This document shows positions 9,573 through 17,741 of a stretch of 64,000 nucleotides of DNA, one piece after another. The DNA lies in NCBI GenBank assembly GCA_964444125.1, contig CAYUFB010000001.1, positions 27,627 through 91,626 of the forward strand, in the 5' to 3' direction. Each line of letters opens with the position of its first letter. Within the stretch, counting starts at the first letter, position 1. A program made the position numbers and the translations under genes. The stretch comes from CAYUFB01 sp964444125. GTDB lineage: Bacteria; Patescibacteriota; Dojkabacteria; B142; JAFGMG01. Below the pieces are notes generated by a model. That model ran no database searches. It saw nothing but the letters and a program-made list of their open reading frames with translations, and was not told the DNA's origin.

Positions 9573-10172
9573 ATGCTTAATTTCTTAAAAACAGAATATA
9601 CAATCAACGTGTTTGGCTGGATCATGCTTGTTGGAGCTTTTGTGTTTTTGGTTCTTGCTTTTACAAGTTTCAATCATTGGAGGCATAAAATGTTAGAACG
9701 AAGGATGGAATCTGCCCAACAGAAGACTGGATTTCTGGGCAAACCACTTATGCAATTTATAGTAATTATGCTTATGGTGGGATCAATTGCTACAGGTGTT
9801 TATTTGCAATATCAAAAAGATAGTAGCCCAGCGATTTCTGAGGCAACGAGGAAATACCAATTGTCGCTTGATTATAAAAGTAATTTTGTTTCTAGTACAC
9901 AAAGAATGTTGGAAATTGAAGTAACCCCGTCTGTTGCAGATCAAAAATGGGGGCAAGATGGAGATCAGTTTGATATTTTTATCAATATAATACCAAATGA
10001 CGAGAAGACAAGAAACTTACAAAAACAAGTTGATTTTTTTGAATTAAATAAATCAGCTTCGAGTTTGAGCAAGGTTACGGCAACTATTCAACCCGGTAAT
10101 TACAAAATTAAAGTAGTTATCAAACATAATAACACTACATTTGGTAATGATTATGAGGTTCAAATTCCATAA
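9573..10172 (+). CDS. Two-helix membrane protein of unknown function
   Basis: The 199-residue product has hydrophobic helices at about 12-32 and 58-76, with a short basic loop between them, and a soluble C-terminal domain (about 77-199) with a beta-rich pattern. I do not recognise the family. It is the last gene of the PrgI/TraC-like/VirB4 cluster, 23 bp after the ATPase, so it may belong to the same envelope complex. RNase P RNA follows directly. Confidence 0.6.
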   Translation: MLNFLKTEYTINVFGWIMLVGAFVFLVLAFTSFNHWRHKMLERRMESAQQKTGFLGKPLMQFIVIMLMVGSIATGVYLQYQKDSSPAISEATRKYQLSLDYKSNFVSSTQRMLEIEVTPSVADQKWGQDGDQFDIFINIIPNDEKTRNLQKQVDFFELNKSASSLSKVTATIQPGNYKIKVVIKHNNTTFGNDYEVQIP

Positions 10173-10176
10173 AATA

Positions 10177-10185
10177 TGCTATAAT
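10177..10185 (+). promoter_or_regulatory. Extended -10 promoter of RNase P RNA
   Basis: TGC-TATAAT at 10177-10185 forms an extended -10 element. It sits about 6 bp before the 5' strand of helix P1 of the RNA, the expected distance. No good -35 box is present. The 13-nt context AATATGCTATAAT recurs upstream of the DEAD-box helicase gene. Confidence 0.65.
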
Positions 10186-10190
10186 GTCAT

Positions 10191-10540
10191 ACCAATCTAG
10201 ACAATCGCGGTAAGAGAGACCTAGGTCTTTATTGCTGAGGAAAGTCCGGACATCGAGATCTTGTCTTACAAGATCAAAATAGTACCTTAGAGCGTCAAAT
10301 AATTGACGTATATAAGGCAGGGAGTGATCTCTGGAATAGGGCCACAGAAAAATACCGCCTTGGATTTATTTCGAGGTAAGGTTGAAAAGGTGAGGTAAGA
10401 GCTCACCGGCTTGATAAGCAATTATCAAGTGCTAGGTAACCTCTACTAGATGCAACCAAGCAAAATTTTGGGCAATAGATAAATGATTGTCGCTTAATTT
10501 CTTAAGAAATTTAAGCACAGAATCCGGCTTATTGATTGGT
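10191..10540 (+). ncRNA. rnpB: RNase P RNA, bacterial type A
   Basis: Universally conserved segments are present in order: GAGGAAAGTCCGGACA near 10238, ACAGAAAAATACCGCC near 10345, GGTAAGGTTGAAAAGGTG near 10375, TAGATGCAACC near 10448 and the 3' motif ACAGAATCCGGCTTAT near 10516. The ends ACCAATC (10191) and GATTGGT (10534-10540) pair as helix P1. The RNA is the catalytic part of the enzyme that trims tRNA 5' leaders. Its 3' end abuts the stop codon of the convergent metallopeptidase gene. Ends are good to a few bases. Confidence 0.95.
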
Positions 10541-11229
10541 TATCTTCTTCTGTCATTTAGTCCATCTATCTTGAGTATGAAATATAGAAGTGAACTAAAT
10601 GAACTTATTAATCCTGCAAGATAAGTTAATGATGCTGCGATTAAAACTTTTTTGGCTCCTGTCATTTCTGTCGGATCGAGTAGGTTATTTTTTCGAATTA
10701 AATGCAACGCTTTTTTACTTGCATCAATCTCAAGCGGCAGGGTCAGTAAACTAAAAAGTGTTGAACCAGAAAAAAGAATTACACCCAGCCAGCCAAGATT
10801 AATACTTGAAATAAGTAGTGCAATAATAATTAGAAAGTATCCAATATTTGTACCAATATTTACAACAGGAACGATAATACTCCTGGACTTAAATAATAAA
10901 CTTCCTTGCTTATGTTGTACTGCATGTCCAACTTCATGGGCTGCAATAGCTATTGAACTGATTGTTGGGGTATTGGCAATTTGATGCGATAAGGTCAGTA
11001 CACGATTGGTTGGATTATAATTGTCACCAAGATGTGTACTTGTGCTTGCAAGTGAAATGGGTAGATTCTGGTCTTGTGCTAGGATTTTGACTGCGTCAAG
11101 CCCAGTAAGGTTTTTGGATGTGACAATGTTTAAATATTTTGAACTGTAATATTTCACCAATAATGATGCTAGTATTGATAATAGAAGTGCCGGCAGTGCA
11201 AATAGTAAGTATCCTGAATCTATATACAT
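10540..11229 (-). CDS. YugP-type neutral zinc metallopeptidase
   Basis: The 229-residue membrane protein contains the zinc-peptidase motif AIAAHEVGHAVQHK (HExxH with two His and the catalytic Glu) near residue 97. It has an N-terminal helix and at least three further transmembrane helices, and the LPLEIDASKKAL segment, where a Glu probably supplies the third metal ligand. This is the YugP/COG2738 (Zn_peptidase_2) family, with no firmly known substrate. The gene is convergent with rnpB and its stop codon overlaps the last base of that RNA. Confidence 0.88.
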   Translation of the reverse strand: MYIDSGYLLFALPALLLSILASLLVKYYSSKYLNIVTSKNLTGLDAVKILAQDQNLPISLASTSTHLGDNYNPTNRVLTLSHQIANTPTISSIAIAAHEVGHAVQHKQGSLLFKSRSIIVPVVNIGTNIGYFLIIIALLISSINLGWLGVILFSGSTLFSLLTLPLEIDASKKALHLIRKNNLLDPTEMTGAKKVLIAASLTYLAGLISSFSSLLYFILKIDGLNDRRR

Positions 11230-11268
11230 TTTGAAAAAATAATGAATAATATTTATCTATGACAACAT

Positions 11269-11298
11269 ATTATACTAGAAGATCTGCATTCTCTTCAA
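11269..11298 (-). promoter_or_regulatory. Predicted promoter of the metallopeptidase gene
   Basis: On the minus strand, TTGAAG (plus 11293-11298) and TATAAT (plus 11269-11274) are 18 bp apart. The predicted start near 11262 leaves a leader of about 33 nt before the ATG at 11229. Confidence 0.5.
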
Positions 11299-11832
11299 AT
11301 AATTAGAGTATAAGCATATTGAACAATATGTTTGGGGAATATTTAACTGTTTTGTTTATGAGTGTGCTGAGATGCAGATGATATACAAATGATTTGGATT
11401 TAGAGAACCCTTGTTGGGTAGGTCCTTATGAGGGGAGATCGTAACATCGTTCAATATTGCATATCCTTTATGTAACACTCGGCTCATTTAGAATCAGAAA
11501 ATAGATAAATATGTCTAGTTATTTATATTTTCACTATCTTGTAAGCCCCCGTCTTTCAAGAATATCCAGTTTCATGAAGTTTCTATTTTTTCTTTATCAT
11601 TGTGCCTCTTTTGGGGGCAGTAAATGTGTTTCTGGATAGCTCTAGTCAAATTGGGATTGATGAATATGGTGCAACTTCTTGTAACGATATTATTTAGAAA
11701 GTAAGTGTTTGAGAAAGTTGAACAAGCGTCTGGAAGTCTCTATGTGTAAGCTTATTGTACATTTAGCTTTGTGTTTTGAGTAATTCGTTTAATTTTCGAT
11801 AATAATTTGAAGAAATGTTACGAATCAAGGAT
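11299..11832 (+). other. Non-coding stretch with inverted repeats, no gene recognised
   Basis: About 530 bp between the metallopeptidase promoter and the secA stop contain no convincing reading frame. A perfect palindrome CATATTGAACAATATG lies near 11313-11328. Its left part can also pair, with a bulge, with GTTCAATATTGCATATC near 11453, enclosing about 120 nt. A second long-range pair is GCCCCC near 11547 with GGGGGC near 11613. The stretch could hold a structured RNA, but the tmRNA, SRP RNA and TPP riboswitch signatures I checked do not fit. Strand is arbitrary. Confidence 0.35.
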
Positions 11833-14769
11833 TTATCTTCCATGACATTTTTTGAACTTTTTGCCACTTCCACACCAGCAAGGATCATTCCTACCGAGTT
11901 TTGTTTTGGCTGATGATACAAAGGTTTTCTCTTTTTCATTTTTTGATGTAGCTTGTTTCGCATCCATTACATTTGAAATTGATTGAAGCATCTCTCTCGT
12001 GCCTTCAAGTATATCTGATATTTCACTATCGTTAGTTCTCATTCTGATCGTTGGTTGAGATTGAGTACTAAGTTTCTTTGTTACTTTAAGAATTCTTCTA
12101 TTTATTTGAGAATTAATACCGTTGATAAATATTTCAAATTGGTTGAAGCCTTCATTTTTGTATTCAACAAGCGGATCCCTTTGGGCGTATCCTCTAAGTC
12201 CAATTCCCTCCCTTAAATCCTCCATAGTTTCAAGATGTGAGGTCCATAAATTATCCATTGTCTCAAGGCTTACAATTTTGACAACTTCATAATAGTCTAG
12301 CCCTAATTCTTCTTGTTGTATTTTGTGAACTTCTCTAATGATATTGCTCAAATACTCAATAATGTATTCTTTTGGTTTATCTTTTAGTTCATCATATATG
12401 TGTAAAGTTATCTGATTGCTTTTCTGATCTTTGCCTTTACGCAAATTTTCGATGGCTTTTGTGATTAAAGTATCCGGTGCAAGATCTAAAAAGTTTTCGA
12501 TTAGTTTCTTCAGATCTATTTTGTCATCTCGATCATCAAAGAAATGATTAGCAACGATTGTCTCTACCTCTTCTATTAATTGATCTTGAATTAGTTGTCT
12601 AATATCTTCTTGTGCATTCTGGACGGTTATATCAGATAGATCCTTTTTGGATAATGCCGGGTAATTAAGAAAATATCCTAATGAATTTTCAGTTTTTTCT
12701 AAAATTGATCTTCTCCTGACATAATAGATTTCTCTTTGTTGATTCATGACGTCATCGTATTCAACAACTCTCTTTCTGGAATCAAAATGCATGTTTTCCA
12801 TTTTCTTTTGAGCAGTTTCAATTGAACGTCCGATAAGTCCTGCTTCAATTGGCATATCATCGGGGATATTTGTCATTTCCATTATCTTTTGGACTATCTG
12901 ACCTCCTTGAATTCGCATGATGTCATCATCAAGGGAGATAAAGAAACGGCTTCGTCCAGGATCTCCTTGTCGACCTGAACGTCCTCTAAGCTGATTGTCT
13001 ATACGTCTAGATTCATGTCTTTGTGTACCTAAAACGTATAGTCCTCCAACTTTTGTTACTCCGTTTTCAAGTGGAATATCGGTACCACGGCCTGCCATGT
13101 TTGTAGCAATGGTTACAGCCCCTTTTCTTCCAGCTTTTGAAACTATCATGGCCTCTTTTTCGTGATGTTTTGCATTCAATACTTCATGTTCGATTCCCAT
13201 TTTATCAACTAATTTGCTTATATATTCTGAATCTTCAATTGAGGTGGTACCTACAAGAATTGGTTGCCCAGTCGCGTGAGCTTCTTTGATTTCCTTTGCA
13301 ACAGCATCAAACTTTGCTTTTCTATTTTTGTAGACCCTATCATTTTCATCTTTTCGAATAACTGGCTTGTTTGTTGGTATTTCGACAGAATCCAGTTTAT
13401 ATATCCTAAAAAATTCTTCTGCTTCTGTCATGATTGTTCCAGAACCTCCGGAAATAATTTTGTACAATCTAAAGAAGTTTTGGAAAGTGATTGTTGCTAA
13501 TGTCTTGGATTCTTTTTTGATCTCTACGCCCTCTTTCGCTTCTATTGCTTGGTGCAATCCTTCGGAATATCTTCTGCCTGAAAGGACTCTACCTGTAAAC
13601 TGATCGACAATGAGTACTTCCCCATCTCGAACAAGATAATCTATATCTTTTTTAAACAGACTTTGTGCCTTAAGAGCATTTTCAAGATGATGAGCAAGTT
13701 GATAGTCTTCCCAGATGTTTTTGACATTTAAGAATTTTTCCATCTTTTCAATGCCAATTTCAGTTAATACTGCTGATCTGGCTTTCTCGTCAACTGTATA
13801 GTCTTCTTCTATCTTGAGCCTTTTTACGATACCTGCAAATTTCTGATACAACTCATTTGATATTTCTGCAGGAGCAGAAATAATCAATGGAGTTCTGGCT
13901 TCGTCAATTAAGATAGAATCGGCTTCGTCAATAATACAAAAATATAACTCGCTTTGTTTGATCGAACCTAAATCCCTGGCCATATTATCTCTCAAATAAT
14001 CAAATCCAAATTCATTGTTGGTACCATAAACAATATCAGATGCGTATGATTCCTTTTTGTCGCATTCAATTAGGTTGTATCCTCGCATATTGGATATCTT
14101 AAGTCCGCCATTTGTCTTATAATGTTCTTGAGCTTCTTTGTAGACATCTTCTCCTTTTAGTTTTTCTACCATTTCGTCTGGTATGAATCTGTAACTTGAT
14201 TCAGGGGTAATCACGCCAACAGTTAATCCAAGTTCATGGGCAATATGTCCGGCATATTCGCCACCAACTCTAGCAAGATAATCATTGACAGTCACTACGT
14301 GTGAGCCTCTACCGGCAAGGGCATAAAGAAAAGCCGGAAGTTGAAAAACCATTGTTTTTCCTTCTCCAGTTTTAAGTTCAGTAAGTTTGTGACCTTGAGA
14401 GAGGATAATACCTGCGATGTACTGTACATCGAAGTATGATATGCCCACTTTTCTTTTATAGACTTCGTTGATAAGTGGGAAAAATTCTGGGATTAAGTTA
14501 TAAAGCTCATTTTTTAGATCGTTTTCTTTTTTTTGATATTTTTGTGATGTTTCAGATTGAGTTTGCAGAGAGGATCTTGCCTCATCGGGTATTGCATCGA
14601 CAAATTTTTCTAGTGAACGCTTTATATCTTGAACTTTTTCGACAATCTGTTTGTCATTTAGTTTAGATGCACTTATCTCTTTTTCTTTTATTAATTTAAG
14701 AATAGGCTGTACGTTTTTTATGGCTTTTTCATTTGAGTCAAAAAAGCTACCGAATAATTTTTTGAACAT
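11833..14769 (-). CDS. secA: Preprotein translocase ATPase SecA
   Basis: The 978-residue protein shows Walker A LKTGEGKT near residue 137, the DEAD-like IIDEADSILIDEARTPLI motif, MAGRGTDI and QLRGRSGRQGDPG in the second motor domain, and a helical scaffold. It ends with the zinc-binding SEC-C motif, NDPCWCGSGKKFKKCHGR, which in the family binds SecB or ribosomes. It drives secretory proteins through SecYEG using ATP. The length is within the normal range. The many predicted secreted proteins in this window would depend on it. Confidence 0.97.
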   Translation of the reverse strand: MFKKLFGSFFDSNEKAIKNVQPILKLIKEKEISASKLNDKQIVEKVQDIKRSLEKFVDAIPDEARSSLQTQSETSQKYQKKENDLKNELYNLIPEFFPLINEVYKRKVGISYFDVQYIAGIILSQGHKLTELKTGEGKTMVFQLPAFLYALAGRGSHVVTVNDYLARVGGEYAGHIAHELGLTVGVITPESSYRFIPDEMVEKLKGEDVYKEAQEHYKTNGGLKISNMRGYNLIECDKKESYASDIVYGTNNEFGFDYLRDNMARDLGSIKQSELYFCIIDEADSILIDEARTPLIISAPAEISNELYQKFAGIVKRLKIEEDYTVDEKARSAVLTEIGIEKMEKFLNVKNIWEDYQLAHHLENALKAQSLFKKDIDYLVRDGEVLIVDQFTGRVLSGRRYSEGLHQAIEAKEGVEIKKESKTLATITFQNFFRLYKIISGGSGTIMTEAEEFFRIYKLDSVEIPTNKPVIRKDENDRVYKNRKAKFDAVAKEIKEAHATGQPILVGTTSIEDSEYISKLVDKMGIEHEVLNAKHHEKEAMIVSKAGRKGAVTIATNMAGRGTDIPLENGVTKVGGLYVLGTQRHESRRIDNQLRGRSGRQGDPGRSRFFISLDDDIMRIQGGQIVQKIMEMTNIPDDMPIEAGLIGRSIETAQKKMENMHFDSRKRVVEYDDVMNQQREIYYVRRRSILEKTENSLGYFLNYPALSKKDLSDITVQNAQEDIRQLIQDQLIEEVETIVANHFFDDRDDKIDLKKLIENFLDLAPDTLITKAIENLRKGKDQKSNQITLHIYDELKDKPKEYIIEYLSNIIREVHKIQQEELGLDYYEVVKIVSLETMDNLWTSHLETMEDLREGIGLRGYAQRDPLVEYKNEGFNQFEIFINGINSQINRRILKVTKKLSTQSQPTIRMRTNDSEISDILEGTREMLQSISNVMDAKQATSKNEKEKTFVSSAKTKLGRNDPCWCGSGKKFKKCHGR

Positions 14770-14783
14770 ATTTGTAAATTTTA

Positions 14784-14812
14784 ATTATCTTAACTCGTGA
14801 AGTTTATCACAA
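14784..14812 (-). promoter_or_regulatory. Predicted secA promoter
   Basis: On the minus strand, TTGTGA (plus 14807-14812) and GATAAT (plus 14784-14789) are separated by 17 bp. The predicted start near 14777 gives only about 8 nt before the ATG at 14769. Confidence 0.5.
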
Positions 14813-14867
14813 TCTAACTACTATCTAAAAATAAATTTGGGCTATATTGATTTTTAGTGATATTTTC

Positions 14868-14896
14868 TTGAAAAATGGCCAATTAGTCTGTAGACT
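14868..14896 (+). promoter_or_regulatory. Predicted promoter of the CAP-domain gene
   Basis: TTGAAA (14868-14873) and TAGACT (14891-14896) are 17 bp apart. The ATG at 14906 is 9 nt after the -10 box, so the mRNA would have an almost absent leader. Confidence 0.5.
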
Positions 14897-14905
14897 GACC
14901 CTAAC

Positions 14906-16291
14906 ATGAGACAATATTTCTTGCCGACAGAACAAAACGGTTTTACTCCAAAATTATTAAGTAGAGGAGTGATAACTACTTACACTTTGATATTACTAGT
15001 GTTTAATATCCTTTCTGCGAATGTCTCAGTACTTAGAGTTCATGCTGCTGTCGATACTGTAAGTATTTTGAATTTACATAATGAAGCAAGAGCCAAGCAG
15101 GGGTTAGAAAACTTACGATTAAATTCGAGACTTAATAAATCAGCTCAGCTAAAAGCTCAAGCTATGCTTGAGACGGATTGTTGGGACCATTATTGTCCAA
15201 ATGGCAAATCTCCGTGGGATTTTTTTGATGAAGCTGGTTATAATTATATTTATGCTGGGGAGAATTTAGCTGAAGGCTTTGAAGATAACAAAACCGTCTT
15301 TGAGGCTTGGATGAATAGCAAAACACATAGGGACAATATACTTCGTGGTGAGTTTAGGGAAGTCGGTATTGGGATTGTCTATGGAAGATTCCAAGGAATT
15401 CAAAACAATGCCATAATTGTAGTACATTTTGGGACAAGGCCTGGAGCTGGTACTATTGTAGGCGAAAATGATATTTCAAACGGTTCTTCGCAGAGTGGTA
15501 CACAAATCACTTGTCCTGAAGATGACCAAATCTTGAACAAGAATACTTTTGTAATCGAAGGTAAATCAGAAGATGGAAGGATAATAGTTTCAGACAACAA
15601 TAAAGATATCGGAGAATCAATTTCCGAATATGGATTATTTACATTCCGGATAAACAAAGAAAATGCGTTGGTTGATGGGGATCACGTTCTTGGCGTCAAG
15701 AACACAAATACCGGATCTTCTGATGCAGTAAGTGTGGTTGTAGACACAATCCCACCAGTTATCAAAGAATTGACGCTGCATTCGATTTCAAAGAACGAAA
15801 CTGATATCGCAGTATTACAGGTCAAAACTGATGATGATGCAGTTAGGCTTGAATCGTCCTTATCAGACTTGGCCCTAATTGAAATAGCAGATAATACTTG
15901 GGAATTAGAAGTTCCTATTAGCGATGTCTACAAAAATAAAGAAATAATCATCACAGCTTATGATAAAGCAGGTAACAGTGGTAGTGAAGAATTCAATCTG
16001 AGTGATATCAAAGGAGAGATTACAAATGAAGCACAGAGGTTATTGCCTGTTGGTATGGATATACCATTATACATGCAACTTGGAATCAGACGATTGATAA
16101 ACGTTGCGTTTATAGTGCTTCTATTGATATTACTAATAATCGACTATATTGCACTTGTGCACTACAATTTGCCTGACGCATTTATAAGGACCAAAACCAA
16201 TTATCATATATCAATTTTTGTAATTCTCTTGTTGATTTCTATAGCGGGTGGATCCGCTGGAGAACTACTTGAGGGTGCTGCCCAATCATGA
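14906..16291 (+). CDS. Secreted CAP/SCP-domain protein with C-terminal membrane helices
   Basis: The 461-residue protein has an N-terminal signal-like helix (about 24-47) ending VHAA. A CAP domain follows (about 52-180): LHNEARAKQGLENLRLNS, DHYCPNG, AGENLAEGF, WMNSKTHRDNILRGEFREVGIG and VVHFG, which include the His and Glu residues of the CAP cavity. Residues about 195-375 are Ig-like beta domains with a PPVIKELTL start. Two transmembrane helices lie near the C-terminus. CAP proteins are extracellular and of varied function. It overlaps the next gene by 4 bp and probably shares its transcript. Confidence 0.82.
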   Translation: MRQYFLPTEQNGFTPKLLSRGVITTYTLILLVFNILSANVSVLRVHAAVDTVSILNLHNEARAKQGLENLRLNSRLNKSAQLKAQAMLETDCWDHYCPNGKSPWDFFDEAGYNYIYAGENLAEGFEDNKTVFEAWMNSKTHRDNILRGEFREVGIGIVYGRFQGIQNNAIIVVHFGTRPGAGTIVGENDISNGSSQSGTQITCPEDDQILNKNTFVIEGKSEDGRIIVSDNNKDIGESISEYGLFTFRINKENALVDGDHVLGVKNTNTGSSDAVSVVVDTIPPVIKELTLHSISKNETDIAVLQVKTDDDAVRLESSLSDLALIEIADNTWELEVPISDVYKNKEIIITAYDKAGNSGSEEFNLSDIKGEITNEAQRLLPVGMDIPLYMQLGIRRLINVAFIVLLLILLIIDYIALVHYNLPDAFIRTKTNYHISIFVILLLISIAGGSAGELLEGAAQS

Positions 16292-17097
16292 TTTTAGGTC
16301 AAAACAAAAAACCTATTCTATACTCATTTATCCTTATATTGGGGTTTTATTTCGTTCTAGTATCAAGAGATTATTCTGTTGGTGAATTCATTGCCGCAAT
16401 TGCTATCAATATAGTTTTGTTGATACTGATGATAGCCAATATCTGGAAGTCTGCTTCCAATAAATTGACACAATTGGGGTTGCCAAAGGTAAATAACTAC
16501 CCAGGCAAACTAAGTGCTATATATCATATCGTTTTTCCATTATTGATATTTATTGATTTCTGTTTGTTGATTTACTTTAATTCATTTCCTTTATTTAGGC
16601 CGATTTTATTGATATTGGTTTTTATTACTTATTTTTTTGTATTTGTAAATATTCGAGCGTATTACGAGGATAAGTTTAAGTTGGAATTATCTACACATTT
16701 CATTTATACCTTGATAATTCTAATATCAAGTTTTGCTCTTGCCAATGCTGTATTAAGTATTTCAAATCTATACTCATTTGGGAGTCTTCTCTCATTATTA
16801 TTATTGTTTATAGTCAATATGTGCTTGATTATTAGTGCTTTTTTGCATTATTGGGATATTGGTATCAAGATGGTTGTTGTATATCTAGTTTTCGCACTTA
16901 TTCTTGCTACTGTTACTATTCTTTTGTTCATTGAGTTTGATTCAACCCTTAGAAGTTCATTCATTCAATCAATATTGATGTATTTTGTATTTGCTATTCT
17001 GCAGCACAAGTTTGAGGGAAGTCTCTCTTTGGGAATAGTATTTGAATATGTTATCATTGCGTTATTGGGGTTTGTATTATTATACGGAGCGGGATAA
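16288..17097 (+). CDS. Polytopic membrane protein of unknown function
   Basis: The 269-residue product is almost entirely hydrophobic, with about eight transmembrane helices and short loops. I do not recognise a family motif. The ATG overlaps the CAP gene stop (ATGA), suggesting coupling. thpR follows after 6 bp. Confidence 0.6.
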   Translation: MILGQNKKPILYSFILILGFYFVLVSRDYSVGEFIAAIAINIVLLILMIANIWKSASNKLTQLGLPKVNNYPGKLSAIYHIVFPLLIFIDFCLLIYFNSFPLFRPILLILVFITYFFVFVNIRAYYEDKFKLELSTHFIYTLIILISSFALANAVLSISNLYSFGSLLSLLLLFIVNMCLIISAFLHYWDIGIKMVVVYLVFALILATVTILLFIEFDSTLRSSFIQSILMYFVFAILQHKFEGSLSLGIVFEYVIIALLGFVLLYGAG

Positions 17098-17103
17098 AAA
17101 CTC

Positions 17104-17727
17104 ATGGAAAAAAAATTCAAACGAATAATCAAAAAGAATCATAGACTTTTTCTTTGTATATTGCCTGATAAGCCAATTAGGGATTATGCACGTGATGTCC
17201 AAAGAACTATTTCCAGATATTCTTATAAACTTGAACTTATTAATTTGGAGCAGATCCACCTTACTCTGAAATTTTTGGGTAATAACGTCACAGATAGTTC
17301 TAGAGATCTCTTGATTGAGACACTTGATGAGAATGCGAAGTATTTGCCAAGGGTCGAATTTGAAACTGACAAGGTAGATTTTGGATTTTTCACTCAAAAC
17401 AAACCAAACGTAGTCTATATATCTCTCAAAGAATCTCCTAGCTTAGAAAAAATAGTTAACGGATTGCAATTGATCGTAAAAAGTTTGGATAGGGATGACA
17501 TGATAAAAAAGAAAGATTTTGCGAAGTTCCTCTCGCATATCACAGTTGCTAGAGTCAAGACTGATATTAGCAAAAGTACAATTCACGATATAAATCAGAA
17601 AATTGTCGAATTCCCTACAAGAAATGAAAAGATGGTTGTGAAAAGGATAGCACTTATTGAAAGTGTCCTGACAAAAAAAGGCCCTGTATACAAAATAATT
17701 AAATATTTTGATTTACAGGGCCAATAA
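17104..17727 (+). CDS. thpR: RNA 2',3'-cyclic phosphodiesterase (LigT/2H family)
   Basis: The 207-residue protein has the two HxTx motifs of the 2H phosphoesterase superfamily: IHLTLKFLG near residue 56 and LSHITVARVK near residue 144. The N-terminal RLFLCILPDKPIRDYA also fits. The family opens 2',3'-cyclic phosphates or ligates tRNA halves in vitro. Its last 50 bases contain a hairpin that serves as a terminator for the convergent gene on the other strand. Confidence 0.88.
   Translation: MEKKFKRIIKKNHRLFLCILPDKPIRDYARDVQRTISRYSYKLELINLEQIHLTLKFLGNNVTDSSRDLLIETLDENAKYLPRVEFETDKVDFGFFTQNKPNVVYISLKESPSLEKIVNGLQLIVKSLDRDDMIKKKDFAKFLSHITVARVKTDISKSTIHDINQKIVEFPTRNEKMVVKRIALIESVLTKKGPVYKIIKYFDLQGQ
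17673..17722 (-). terminator. Terminator of the DUF11-like gene, inside the thpR 3' end
   Basis: Arms GGCCCTGTA (17680-17688) and TACAGGGCC (17714-17722) pair perfectly. Read on the minus strand, the stem is followed by seven T (A run at 17673-17679 on plus). On the plus strand there is no T run, so the signal is for the minus-strand gene only. Confidence 0.75.
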
Positions 17728-17741
17728 ATCTAAAGCTTAGA

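Noticed and set aside
11299..11832. tmRNA, SRP RNA or TPP riboswitch
   Set aside because: A CTGAGA and an ACCCTT occur, but the other TPP motifs do not. No tRNA-like ends or tag frame support tmRNA, and no SRP tetraloop motif is present.
11763..11963. Frame of 66 codons overlapping the secA 3' end
   Set aside because: It overlaps the SEC-C zinc motif in another frame and has no independent support.
13264..13603. Plus-strand open frames of about 78 codons inside secA
   Set aside because: They lie fully inside a well-supported gene on the other strand and show no family motif.
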